The notes: generated by a model not told the origin, from the letters alone. Shown: positions 1-6,663, counted from the stretch's first letter. The stretch is 8,843 nt of DNA from Bdellovibrionales bacterium (GCA_018968995.1 JAGWZD010000060.1:1-8843), one strand, 5' to 3'. Numbers and translations: made by a program.

Positions 1-456
1 TGGGCCCGAGAGCACTTCGCGGCCCTGGGAGTCGCGCTCGATATTGAACTTGCCCATCATCATCCCGCGGACTTCAAAGGCCCCGTCACTCGTCCGATCG
101 CCCAGCATGACGACAACGTCTTCGCCGCGATTAAAATGAGCGGTCCCCGAGACTTCCATCCCCATTCCGTCCTTGGTGCCCCCAAGTTCCCGGATCTTGA
201 TTGTGTTCGTGGGAATCGGCTCACCCGGGCCCTGCTTGATCACTTCCTTGGGACTGAGCTCGGTGTAGGTATAAATCCGCTTCACACCATCGCGTCCGAT
301 GCCCCAGTCGGAGACCGAGTTGCCAGCCGTGCCCCGAACGATCGAGGGAGCATCCTCCACCTTGTCCGGGAAAGGGGTGGGCATGAAAGTCGTGGCCAGG
401 GCATTACCCGCGATCAGGAGGGAAAGGCCCAAAAGGGCCCTCAAGATAAAGTTCAT
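1..456 (-). CDS. Exported protein of unknown function, N-terminal part (cut by the window edge)
   Basis: This reading frame is open from the ATG at 456 leftward to the window edge, giving 152 codons with no stop; the C-terminus is missing. Residues 1-21 form a textbook Sec signal peptide: one Arg at position 6, a Leu/Ile-rich core, and an A-L-A cleavage site after residue 21 followed by Thr-Thr. The protein is therefore expected in the periplasm or outer envelope; there is no lipobox Cys. The mature part is soluble-looking, with many short beta-type stretches and Gly/Asp turns (GTAGNSVSDWG near residue 43, RIYTYTELSP near 62, then a GG..DGMGMEVSG segment and a DVVVML segment). This resembles exported proteins of unknown function that I associate with Bdellovibrionota and myxobacteria, but I cannot name a family. 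The Shine-Dalgarno signal is poor: the nearest purine run, GAGGGAG, lies 14 bases before the ATG. The gene diverges from tRNA-Lys. Confidence 0.8.
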   Translation of the reverse strand, partial: MNFILRALLGLSLLIAGNALATTFMPTPFPDKVEDAPSIVRGTAGNSVSDWGIGRDGVKRIYTYTELSPKEVIKQGPGEPIPTNTIKIRELGGTKDGMGMEVSGTAHFNRGEDVVVMLGDRTSDGAFEVRGMMMGKFNIERDSQGREVLSGP

Positions 457-463
457 CTCGGCC

Positions 464-485
464 AGTATAGCTCCCTCATTGAGGG
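464..485 (-). promoter_or_regulatory. Possible -10 box and adjacent small palindrome upstream of the exported-protein gene
   Basis: On the minus strand the hexamer TATACT (469-464) matches the sigma-70 -10 consensus at five of six positions. It ends only 7 bases before the ATG at 456, so a transcript from it would have almost no leader. Next to it, at 473-485, is the palindrome CCCTCA-T-TGAGGG with two perfect 6-bp arms. No good -35 box is visible at the expected distance. The arrangement looks like an operator beside a promoter, but it rests on short motifs only. Confidence 0.3.
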
Positions 486-486
486 C

Positions 487-515
487 TTGCACATACCTGA
501 GTGCGGTGCTATCTG
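487..515 (+). promoter_or_regulatory. Weak candidate promoter for tRNA-Lys
   Basis: TTGCAC (487-492) and TATCTG (510-515) are separated by exactly 17 bp and would start transcription about 30 bp before the tRNA. Each hexamer matches the sigma-70 consensus at only about half its positions, so the case is mostly spacing and location. Confidence 0.3.
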
Positions 516-550
516 CAGGCATCCTTTTGTTCTTGTGACTTGGGGTAAGT

Positions 551-626
551 GGGCCGCTAGCTCAGTTGGTAGAGCAGCAGACTCTTAATCTGCGGGTCGA
601 AGGTTCGATCCCTTCGCGGCCCACCA
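551..626 (+). tRNA. tRNA-Lys (anticodon CUU), CCA encoded
   Basis: A complete cloverleaf can be folded by eye. The acceptor stem GGGCCGC (551-557) pairs fully with GCGGCCC (616-622), with discriminator A623 and encoded CCA at 624-626. The D stem is GCTC/GAGC. The anticodon stem GCAGA/TCTGC encloses the loop CTCTTAA with anticodon CTT at 584-586, which reads AAG lysine codons. The variable loop GGGTC (594-598) has U at position 47. The T stem GAAGG/CCTTC encloses TTCGATC. The length is 76 nt. No intrinsic terminator follows it. Confidence 0.97.
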
Positions 627-666
627 TTCACAAAACACCGCACCTCTAGCACTCCCCTTTCTGTGC

Positions 667-696
667 TTAACATATTGAATTAATGAGAATTTTAAT
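667..696 (+). promoter_or_regulatory. Predicted sigma-70 promoter of the DoxX gene
   Basis: TTAACA (667-672) matches the -35 consensus at five of six bases, and TTTAAT (691-696) matches the -10 consensus at five of six, with an 18-bp spacer. The start of transcription would be near 703, leaving a leader of about 28 nt before the DoxX ATG at 731. The region is notably AT-rich compared with its surroundings. An inverted repeat AATTAA (678-683) / TTAATT (692-697) covers the spacer and the -10 box and could be a regulator site. Confidence 0.55.
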
Positions 697-730
697 TGAA
701 TGAGCGGCCACAACATGGCACTCGAGCACG

Positions 731-1180
731 ATGAACCTTTTTATCGCCGAGTCGTCTGAAGCGCAGCAAATGGCCATCTTACTTCTTCGATTGTTCATTG
801 GGCCCTGCCTCATCGTCCATGGACTAGGCAAACTTGGTGTAGTCGGTCCTGGGGGACCACAGGCCATGCAAGGATTTGTGAACTGGCTTCAAAGCCTCGG
901 GGTTCCTTTCGCCTCGGTTCAGGCGAGAGTGGCGATGCTAACCGAGCTGATTGGCGGCCTCCTCCTGGTGCTTGGGCTCTGCTACCGTCCCGCTGCCTTG
1001 ATTTGCATGGTAACGCTCGTGGTTGCTGCAGTGATCGGTCATAAAGGGGGAGGCTACCTGATCACTAATCAGCCTCCGGGCAACGAGTACGCCTTGAATC
1101 TTGCTGTGATCCTTCTGGTCATGGCTCTTTTGGGACCAGGAGCCTACTCCCTGGATGCACGATTTTTTAGCGGGCACTAA
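731..1180 (+). CDS. DoxX family inner-membrane protein
   Basis: This 149-residue protein has the length and four-helix plan of the DoxX family. Predicted membrane segments lie near residues 15-36, 66-84, 86-104 and 119-136. Family hallmarks visible are the H-G-x-x-K segment after helix 1 (H30, G31, K34), the T-E-x-x-G-G start of helix 2 (E72), and the C-terminal G-P-G-x-Y-S-L-D block (135-142). DoxX proteins are small membrane proteins linked in different bacteria to thiosulfate/quinone oxidation, redox stress complexes or membrane integrity; the name alone does not fix the reaction here. The ATG at 731 has only a weak CGAG ribosome site 4 bases upstream, but it starts just before helix 1 and follows a good promoter. 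The ABC permease follows closely on the same strand, so they may be co-transcribed. Confidence 0.85.
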   Translation: MNLFIAESSEAQQMAILLLRLFIGPCLIVHGLGKLGVVGPGGPQAMQGFVNWLQSLGVPFASVQARVAMLTELIGGLLLVLGLCYRPAALICMVTLVVAAVIGHKGGGYLITNQPPGNEYALNLAVILLVMALLGPGAYSLDARFFSGH

Positions 1181-1183
1181 TTC

Positions 1184-1200
1184 GCAGAATATTGTTCTGC
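1184..1200. promoter_or_regulatory. Inverted repeat between DoxX and permease genes
   Basis: GCAGAA (1184-1189) and TTCTGC (1195-1200) are perfect 6-bp arms around the spacer TATTG, beginning four bases after the DoxX stop. An extra U-G pair could extend the stem in RNA. No run of T follows, so it is not a standard intrinsic terminator. It could be an operator, an mRNA-stabilising hairpin, or chance. Confidence 0.35.
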
Positions 1201-1239
1201 AGGTTCCAAAATAAGGCGAGCGGACATATAACCGCAACG

Positions 1240-3072
1240 ATGGCGCCCGCTAACCGAACAGCGAGTCGAGGTCTTCCTCGTCATGTCCGCGAAAAAGCCC
1301 AAAACAGTGCGATGTATTTCGTGCTTTTTTTAGGCCTCCTCGCGGCAACCATCGGATTATACCGAGGAGGAATTCACTTAGTTCAGCTCAAAGCCGAGGA
1401 ACTTACCCTCAGAGACCTTCCAGGCGCACTGACTCTGTCGCTTATTCGGGTGCTAGTCAGCTATTCGGCTTCTTTGGTTTTTGCGTTTCTACTGGGACTC
1501 ACTGCCGCGCGATCGAAACTAGGAGAGCGCATCATTCTGCCGCTTTTGGACACTTTACAGTCCGTTCCTCAAGTAGGTTTTTTTCCGGCCGCTATTTCAT
1601 TTTTCATCGGCGCCACATCGGGTCACCGACTTGGCATTGAACTCGCCAGCGTCTTTCTCATTTTTACCAGTCAGGCGTGGAATCTTGCTTTTGCAGTCTA
1701 CGAGGCCACTAAAACCATTCCTCAAGATAACTACGATGCGATCGAAAGTTTCGGAGTAAAAGGCTCACAAAAATTCTGGCGACTTTACGCCCCTGCTTGC
1801 GTGCCTCGATTGGTCTATAACAGCATTTTATCTTGGTCGAATGGCTGGTACTTTTTGGTGGCCTGCGAAATTATCGCTGTGGGTCTCATTCAATACAATT
1901 TGCCTGGAATCGGTAGTTTTCTATCTCGCGCTGCCGAGACCAATAAAATCGATCTGCTGGGCTGGGGCTTGGCCTCACTGACTGCCCTGATTTTGGCGTT
2001 CGATTTTCTTTTTTGGAGACCTCTATCGATTTGGGCGGAACGCTTTCGCCAGGAAACAGCCTACTCCTCGGCGGACTCGGGGGCTCATCGAAGTCCCGAG
2101 TGGGTTCATGAATTAACCTTCAAACTCAAGCCTGTCGCCTCAGCCTTAAGGCGAATGCTCAGAGCCCTACTTTTTCCGCTCACATGGATGACCCGAGAAA
2201 TTTTGCTGCCTCTTTTTTGGGATCTCCCGGCGGCGATCATTGCCTGGACGGGCGAAGCTCTGTATCGAAATTTGGCTCTACCGAGTTATGAAAAGTACGA
2301 GCAGCTGATCGCAAAGGCCAAATGGGTGCGAACAGTACTTCTGAGCGCTTTGGGGGCGATTCTGGGACTTGCTGCTGCGCTAGTTTTGGTTCGCTGGCTA
2401 TCGCCACCCTGGCCGTCGATCACTCGAGAAATCCCTCTTGCGGTACTCTACTCAACATTGCGTCTGATTCTTGCTTTAGTCATCTCTATCGCAGGCACCA
2501 TTCCGATTGTTTTGATTTGCTGGGATAAGCCTCGCATTCGTCAGCTCTTCACCACCATTGCACAGGTTGGCGCTAGTCTTCCCGCAGTCGCGCTTTTTCC
2601 ACTGATCGTATTAGTGGCCGTCCGAAAAGTGGGTGGAGGAATGGAATCTGCCAGCATTGCGCTACTGCTCACAGGGATGTTTTGGTACCCACTGTTCAAT
2701 TGTCTCGGGGGTGTTGCAACAATCCCCCATGACCTGATCGAAGCCATGAGGGCTCTGGGTCTCACAAGGGTACAAATGTGGAAGCGACTGGTATTCCCGG
2801 CCATGGCTCCCGCCTTGGTCACAGGGGCCATTACTGCTTGGGGCGGGGGCTGGAACGCCTTAGTCGTATCGGAGTACGTGAAATTACAAGGCCAGGTTCT
2901 TCAGGTTCGGGGATTAGGGAGTTTGCTGGACCGAGCCGTTTATGAGCTGGGCAATCACCAGGCGATCACCCTCTGCATAGCTGCGATGGTCGGCTGGATT
3001 CTGCTTCTGAATGCCTTTTTTTGGAAACCCATTTACCGATCGACCGTCGATCGCTACAAGCTGGAGGCATAA
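1240..3072 (+). CDS. ABC transporter permease with two fused membrane domains (nitrate/sulfonate/taurine type)
   Basis: This is an inner-membrane channel in which two binding-protein-dependent permease domains are joined in one chain, so it can supply both halves of the pore. Numbering from the ATG at 1240 (610 residues), domain 1 spans about 60-264 and domain 2 about 399-596, joined by a basic and aromatic linker of about 130 residues that also contains hydrophobic stretches. Each domain carries an EAA-type loop that contacts the ATPase: residues 166-189 (D-A-I-E-S-F-G ... P-A-C-V-P) and 501-524 (E-A-M-R-A-L-G-L ... F-P-A-M-A-P). The type resembles SsuC/TauC/NrtB permeases. An in-frame TTG at 1192 would add 16 residues, but it sits inside an inverted repeat; an ATG at 1312 is also possible. 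None has a good ribosome site. The ATPase gene starts directly at its stop. No periplasmic binding protein is encoded nearby, so the substrate is unknown. Confidence 0.88.
   Translation: MAPANRTASRGLPRHVREKAQNSAMYFVLFLGLLAATIGLYRGGIHLVQLKAEELTLRDLPGALTLSLIRVLVSYSASLVFAFLLGLTAARSKLGERIILPLLDTLQSVPQVGFFPAAISFFIGATSGHRLGIELASVFLIFTSQAWNLAFAVYEATKTIPQDNYDAIESFGVKGSQKFWRLYAPACVPRLVYNSILSWSNGWYFLVACEIIAVGLIQYNLPGIGSFLSRAAETNKIDLLGWGLASLTALILAFDFLFWRPLSIWAERFRQETAYSSADSGAHRSPEWVHELTFKLKPVASALRRMLRALLFPLTWMTREILLPLFWDLPAAIIAWTGEALYRNLALPSYEKYEQLIAKAKWVRTVLLSALGAILGLAAALVLVRWLSPPWPSITREIPLAVLYSTLRLILALVISIAGTIPIVLICWDKPRIRQLFTTIAQVGASLPAVALFPLIVLVAVRKVGGGMESASIALLLTGMFWYPLFNCLGGVATIPHDLIEAMRALGLTRVQMWKRLVFPAMAPALVTGAITAWGGGWNALVVSEYVKLQGQVLQVRGLGSLLDRAVYELGNHQAITLCIAAMVGWILLLNAFFWKPIYRSTVDRYKLEA
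3063..3067 (+). promoter_or_regulatory. Strong ribosome binding site for the ABC ATPase
   Basis: GGAGG lies inside the last codons of the permease gene, 5 bases before the ATPase ATG. The permease stop (3070-3072) and the ATPase ATG (3073-3075) are adjacent, an arrangement typical of translational coupling between transporter subunits. Confidence 0.75.
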
Positions 3073-3834
3073 ATGACTTCCGGCCAGATCCTCTTTGAAC
3101 TCGAACACGTCACGCAGCGCTTCCGCCTCCCCCAGGGCGATGTAACCGTTCTGAAGGACGTGAGCTTCAAAGCCCGCGAAGGGGAATTTATCGCCATTGT
3201 AGGTCCTTCTGGAGCGGGTAAGAGCACCATTTTACGCATCATCAACGGCCTACTTCGCCCCTCTGAGGGAAAGGTCATCTACAAGGAGAAGCCCCTGGTT
3301 TCGACGAACCTCGAAGCCGCCATGGTCTTCCAGAACTTCGCTCTACTTCCTTGGTTGACGGTCGCTGAGAACATTGAACTCGGCCTAGAGCCGCGCGGAC
3401 TAGATCGCGCAGCGCGTCGAAAACGGGCTGCATTCTATATCGCCAAAGTAGGCTTAGAAGGCTATGAAGAAGCCTATCCTCGTGAGCTTTCTGGTGGGAT
3501 GAAACAGCGCGTGGGCTTGGCCCGAGCGCTTGCCGTCGAACCAGAAATTCTTTTGATGGATGAACCCTTTTCCTCCCTGGATGCCCTGACCTCGATCAAC
3601 TTGCGTGACGAGCTTTTGGATATCTGGGCGGATCGTGACTTCCCGGTCAATACGGTGGTGATGGTCACCCACCTGATCGAAGAAGCCATCGAGCTGGCCG
3701 ACCGCGTGTTGGTTCTCTCGAGCAAACCGGGTCAGATCGCAGGAGACCTGACGATCGACCTGCCGCGCCCCCGGCGGAAGAGGGACAAGGCGTTTAGCGA
3801 GTACGTCGATAAGATTTTCTCGCTGATCGCGTAA
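3073..3834 (+). CDS. ABC transporter ATP-binding protein (nitrate/sulfonate/taurine type)
   Basis: This 253-residue cytoplasmic ATPase powers the adjacent permease. All catalytic motifs are present in order: Walker A G-P-S-G-A-G-K-S-T (44-52), Q-loop Gln87, signature L-S-G-G-M-K-Q-R (139-146), Walker B I-L-L-M-D-E-P (159-165), D-loop S-S-L-D (167-170) and switch His200. The overall pattern, including the M-V-T-H-x-x-x-E-A segment and the tail L-P-R-P-R, fits the SsuB/TauB/NrtD branch. In many relatives of this particular transporter type the ATPase continues into a C-terminal AAA-associated domain; here the protein stops at residue 253 and that domain is encoded by the next gene. The start is well fixed by the GGAGG site and by the join to the permease stop. 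As ABC ATPases work as dimers, this subunit probably serves both halves of the fused permease. Confidence 0.93.
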   Translation: MTSGQILFELEHVTQRFRLPQGDVTVLKDVSFKAREGEFIAIVGPSGAGKSTILRIINGLLRPSEGKVIYKEKPLVSTNLEAAMVFQNFALLPWLTVAENIELGLEPRGLDRAARRKRAAFYIAKVGLEGYEEAYPRELSGGMKQRVGLARALAVEPEILLMDEPFSSLDALTSINLRDELLDIWADRDFPVNTVVMVTHLIEEAIELADRVLVLSSKPGQIAGDLTIDLPRPRRKRDKAFSEYVDKIFSLIA

Positions 3835-3853
3835 AGGAACGAACTGAAACTGT

Positions 3854-4360
3854 ATGGATAAACCTGGCGGAACTAGAACTCTCGAAACACTTCCACAAAT
3901 TGGGATCAGTGAGATCCTAGGGCTTGTTGAACTCCTCATCTCGAAAGGCGGGCGCGAGGACATCTACAAGCTCGCCAGCGAGCTTCAGATGGAATTTGGC
4001 GAAACCCTGGCGGTCATCCGCGCAGCAGAGCTTCTGGGGGTCGTGCACACTCCGGGAGGAGACGTGGAGGTTACTCCCATAGGCAATAAAGTCTCCGATG
4101 CAGGAATTAGTGATCGTAAAGGCATCATCCACGACCAGCTGATGACCGTGCCACTCTTTAAGACTCTGGTTCAGTACCTGAAAGACAAAGAAGACCATCG
4201 CGCTCTTCGGGATGACGTCTTAGAAAAGCTGGCTGAGTTAATTCCAAATGAAAATGCCGAGCAAACCTTCTTGATGTTAGTGAATTGGGGCCGCTACGCT
4301 GAGCTTTTTGGGTACAATGACGACAGCGAAACGTTTTATCTCGACCTCGAACAGAGCTGA
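3854..4360 (+). CDS. Stand-alone AAA-associated C-terminal domain protein (ABC transporter accessory)
   Basis: This 168-residue soluble protein matches, by recall, the AAA-associated C-terminal domain usually found as the tail of nitrate/sulfonate-type ABC ATPases. Diagnostic stretches are a Leu-rich helix with G-L-V-E-L-L (residues 23-28), A-A-E-L-L-G (57-62), a G-D-V-E-V-T-P-I-G strand-turn (69-77), the V-P-L-F segment (99-102), and the closing N-W-G-R-Y-A-E-L-F-G-Y-N block (144-155). Residues 30-80 look like a winged-helix fold. It contains no nucleotide-binding motif. It begins 19 bp after the ATPase stop in a different frame, and a TGA at 3845-3847 lies in its own frame 9 bases upstream, so it is a true separate gene. 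The nearest purine-rich ribosome site, AAAGGAA, is about 14 bases from the ATG, further than usual. I infer a regulatory or assembly role on the ATPase; its mechanism is not known to me. Confidence 0.8.
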   Translation: MDKPGGTRTLETLPQIGISEILGLVELLISKGGREDIYKLASELQMEFGETLAVIRAAELLGVVHTPGGDVEVTPIGNKVSDAGISDRKGIIHDQLMTVPLFKTLVQYLKDKEDHRALRDDVLEKLAELIPNENAEQTFLMLVNWGRYAELFGYNDDSETFYLDLEQS

Positions 4361-4413
4361 TCGCTGATCTGCCGTCAGGCCGGATTCCTTTCCGAGTGAT
4401 TCGCCTAGCTCTT

Positions 4414-4433
4414 GCATTGTTTTAAAGCAATGC
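4414..4433. promoter_or_regulatory. 20-bp near-perfect palindrome over the stress-protein start codon
   Basis: The arms GCATTG (4414-4419) and CAATGC (4428-4433) are perfectly complementary, and the core TTTAAA (4421-4426) is itself a palindrome. Only the pair 4420/4427 (T and G) breaks DNA symmetry, and in RNA this would be a U-G wobble. The ATG at 4430-4432 lies in the right arm. It could be a repressor site or an RNA hairpin limiting translation of the downstream gene. Confidence 0.45.
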
Positions 4434-5392
4434 TCGTGATTTGGGCCATTGATGCTATTCGCGAACCGGGCTCTCTCATGGAGCATTCGGCTTCTGTCCT
4501 AGAGTCCTGGGCGCAGCGCACGAACCTACAAGTCGAGCCGCTTTACGTTCTGAGCCCCTCGCAGCTAAACCATTCGATCGGCCCCGCATTCCAAGAAACA
4601 GCCCAGCGGGCACTGAACCAAATCGTTGATCAGCATTCGGCTCATCGCCCCGCATTACTGAAGTCCCTTCTCCCCGCTCAAGTGATCACTGAACGACGAA
4701 TTCGCGTTCGAGCCGCAGCTGAAGCTTTAGAGAAGTACGCAAAAGCCCGAGGTGCGACCTTTGTGGCCTTGCCCACCCACGGTCGACGTGGGCCCGCGCG
4801 TCTTATTCTAGGAAGCTTTGCAGAGACCCTTCTTTTAAGGTCTCAGGTTCCAACTCTCACCATTGGTCCAGAGATTCATGAAATTCGCGGCCTTGAAAAA
4901 ATATTGTTCTCAACCGACTTCGGCTCTGGCTCGAAACAAGTCTTTCGACAAGTCGTCAATTTCGCGGCTCAATTAAAATCAAAAGTGTGGCTTTATCATG
5001 CAGTTCCAAATCTGATGGAACCCCTCTTTCAATCTGGAGCGTACCTGTTTTCTGGGGCCTGGGTTCCCGCCAGAAATTATTTCGCGCAAGAAGTTCAGGA
5101 ATGCGAACGACACGGAAACGCTTGGAGCCGTTGGGCCAAAAATCACGGAGTAGAGTGTGAATTTGTTTTAGATGAAACTATGGGAAATATCCCGGAGCAC
5201 CTGCTTGCACTGATTGAACGTGAAAAAATCGGGCTTCTCGCCCTAGCCTCTCGGAGTGGCCCAATTGCCTCGGCTCTTCTGGGAAGCATTACGCGTCAAG
5301 TTGTTCGAGGGGCATCCTGTCCTGTTTGGGTACTTCAACCCAGCCTGGGTTCGGCCGCCACTCAAGAAAAACCCCGTGCTCTGGCTGGCTAA
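4430..5392 (+). CDS. Tandem-domain universal stress protein (UspA family)
   Basis: This 320-residue cytoplasmic protein has two Usp domains, residues 1-146 and 156-303. Each opens with a hydrophobic beta strand ending in Asp (D8 in V-I-W-A-I-D; D163 in I-L-F-S-T-D). Domain 1 keeps most of the ATP-binding loop, T-H-G (116-118), nine residues, then G-S (128-129), although the first Gly of the usual G-x-x-G is Pro115. Domain 2 keeps only the final G-S (285-286): the two earlier Gly positions are Leu and Arg, so it probably binds nucleotide poorly or not at all. Usp proteins act in stress survival, often as dimers that tandem forms mimic in one chain. An in-frame TTG at 4412 could add six residues. 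Neither start has a clear ribosome site, and both lie at a palindrome. The gene follows the ABC module by 69 bp and precedes threonine ammonia-lyase by 47 bp. Confidence 0.87.
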   Translation: MLVIWAIDAIREPGSLMEHSASVLESWAQRTNLQVEPLYVLSPSQLNHSIGPAFQETAQRALNQIVDQHSAHRPALLKSLLPAQVITERRIRVRAAAEALEKYAKARGATFVALPTHGRRGPARLILGSFAETLLLRSQVPTLTIGPEIHEIRGLEKILFSTDFGSGSKQVFRQVVNFAAQLKSKVWLYHAVPNLMEPLFQSGAYLFSGAWVPARNYFAQEVQECERHGNAWSRWAKNHGVECEFVLDETMGNIPEHLLALIEREKIGLLALASRSGPIASALLGSITRQVVRGASCPVWVLQPSLGSAATQEKPRALAG

Positions 5393-5425
5393 TTGAGGGT
5401 AAGATCGGGGCTAAGCGACAGCCTC

Positions 5426-5430
5426 GAGGA
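5426..5430 (+). promoter_or_regulatory. Ribosome binding site deciding the ilvA start
   Basis: GAGGA lies 9 bases before the ATG at 5440. The frame is open further back to an ATG at 5326 inside the stress-protein gene, but that start has no such site and would add 38 non-homologous residues. Confidence 0.75.
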
Positions 5431-5439
5431 ACCCGAAAA

Positions 5440-6663
5440 ATGAGCCGAATATTCGACGTCACTTTCGAAGAAATTCAAAAAGCCCAATCCTTTCTCAGCC
5501 AGCACCTCGAGCCCTCACCTCTTCTGCACAACGCTTGGCTGTCTGAAGCTTTTGGATGCGACATCTATCTGAAGCTTGAAAACATGCAGCCGATTGGCTC
5601 CTTCAAGATTCGAGGGGCTACTTATCGAATTTCTCAGCTGAGTGCGGAAGAACGAGCCCGAGGCGTCATCGCCGCAAGCGCCGGAAATCACGCTCAAGGA
5701 GTCGCGTGGGGCTCAAGACTCCTTGGAGTTTCAGCAAAAATCGTCATGCCGAAAAATGCTCCGCTGGTAAAAGTGCAAAACACCGGCGCATTAGGAGCAG
5801 AGGTCATTCTTTCTGGAGAAAATTATGACGAGGCCTTTTTTCATGCCAAGGAACTCGCCTCAAAAGAAGGTCGCGTTTATATCCCAGCATTCGAAGATGC
5901 TAGCGTGATCGCCGGCCAAGGAGTCACTGGCGTAGAGATTCTCAATCAGCTTTCAGACACCGATTTCGTAGTCAGCTCCATGGGAGGAGGTGGCCTTATG
6001 ACGGGACTTGCAGTCGCGTTTGAAAAGATGCGCCCGCAAACAAGACTCGTCGGGGTGCAAGCCTCAGGGGCGCCCTCACTGATTCGCTCGATTCGTGCGG
6101 GACACGTTGAACCGGTTCTTCCTGTGAATACCTTTGCCGACGGAATCGCCGTTGGCACAGCTAGCGAGACCATGCGGGATCTGCTGAGTAAAAGAGTTCA
6201 TCGTCTGGTGGAAGTCGACGATGAAAGTACAGCAGCAGCTGTCCTGACACTCCTTGAGAAGGCCAAAACAGTTGCAGAGGGCTCAGGAGCGATTGCCTTA
6301 GCGGCTCTGGATCAGATCCGCGATGAAATCCGGGGGAGAAACGTCGTGGTGATCGTGAGCGGAGGGAACATTGACGTCAATCTTCTCTCGCGAATTATTG
6401 ATCGAGGGATGATTCGTAAGGGCCGCCGTCTTCGAATGAATGTCGTGATTGCAGATCGACCAGGAAGTTTGGCGAAGTTAACCCAGCTTCTGGCAGCTCA
6501 GGGCGCGAACATCTTGCAAGCAATCCATGACCGCGACGAGCCTACGACGATGATTGATCAAACCGAAGTGGCTCTCACTCTTGAAACACGGGGTCCCGAG
6601 CACAGTAAGCAAATCATTGAGGCCTTAGAAAAGCAGGTAGTACGCCTCGAGCTTGCTCACTAA
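5440..6663 (+). CDS. ilvA: Threonine ammonia-lyase with C-terminal ACT domain
   Basis: This 407-residue PLP enzyme converts L-threonine to 2-oxobutanoate and ammonia, the first step from threonine to isoleucine. The PLP Lys is K56 in G-S-F-K-I-R-G-A. Other fold-type II landmarks are S-A-G-N-H-A-Q-G (80-87), the phosphate-binding loop M-G-G-G-G-L (181-186), E-G-S-G-A (280-284) and S-G-G-N (307-310). Residues 331-402 form one ACT domain (V-V-I-A-D-R-P-G-S-L near 335-344), a small-molecule sensing fold. Length and single ACT domain match the medium-form threonine ammonia-lyases, between catabolic TdcB (about 330) and E. coli IlvA (about 514 with a larger regulatory region). Whether the role is biosynthetic or catabolic, and which effector the ACT domain binds, cannot be read from the sequence; no other branched-chain gene is nearby. 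Its stop overlaps the stop of the convergent DTW gene by 4 bp. Confidence 0.93.
   Translation: MSRIFDVTFEEIQKAQSFLSQHLEPSPLLHNAWLSEAFGCDIYLKLENMQPIGSFKIRGATYRISQLSAEERARGVIAASAGNHAQGVAWGSRLLGVSAKIVMPKNAPLVKVQNTGALGAEVILSGENYDEAFFHAKELASKEGRVYIPAFEDASVIAGQGVTGVEILNQLSDTDFVVSSMGGGGLMTGLAVAFEKMRPQTRLVGVQASGAPSLIRSIRAGHVEPVLPVNTFADGIAVGTASETMRDLLSKRVHRLVEVDDESTAAAVLTLLEKAKTVAEGSGAIALAALDQIRDEIRGRNVVVIVSGGNIDVNLLSRIIDRGMIRKGRRLRMNVVIADRPGSLAKLTQLLAAQGANILQAIHDRDEPTTMIDQTEVALTLETRGPEHSKQIIEALEKQVVRLELAH

Noticed and set aside
136..588. Open frame of 150 codons on the plus strand
   Set aside because: It is antisense to the signal-peptide protein gene and runs into tRNA-Lys; its translation has no recognisable domain.
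1283..1333. 16-codon ORF (M-S-A-K-K-P-K...) within the permease N-terminal region
   Set aside because: It reads like a natural N-terminus with GAGGT upstream, but it is out of frame with the permease, ends after 16 codons and overlaps likely coding sequence. I could not support it as a leader peptide.
3454..3963. Open frame of 169 codons on the minus strand
   Set aside because: It lies opposite the well-supported ABC ATPase and the start of the next gene, and its translation has no recognisable domain.
4356..4369. Tandem GCTGATC repeat at the end of the accessory ABC gene
   Set aside because: Only two 7-base copies, across a stop codon; most likely chance.
5326..5439. Longer ilvA start at 5326
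   Set aside because: It lies inside the stress-protein gene and lacks a ribosome site; the ATG at 5440 has GAGGA at good spacing and begins where the enzyme family begins.
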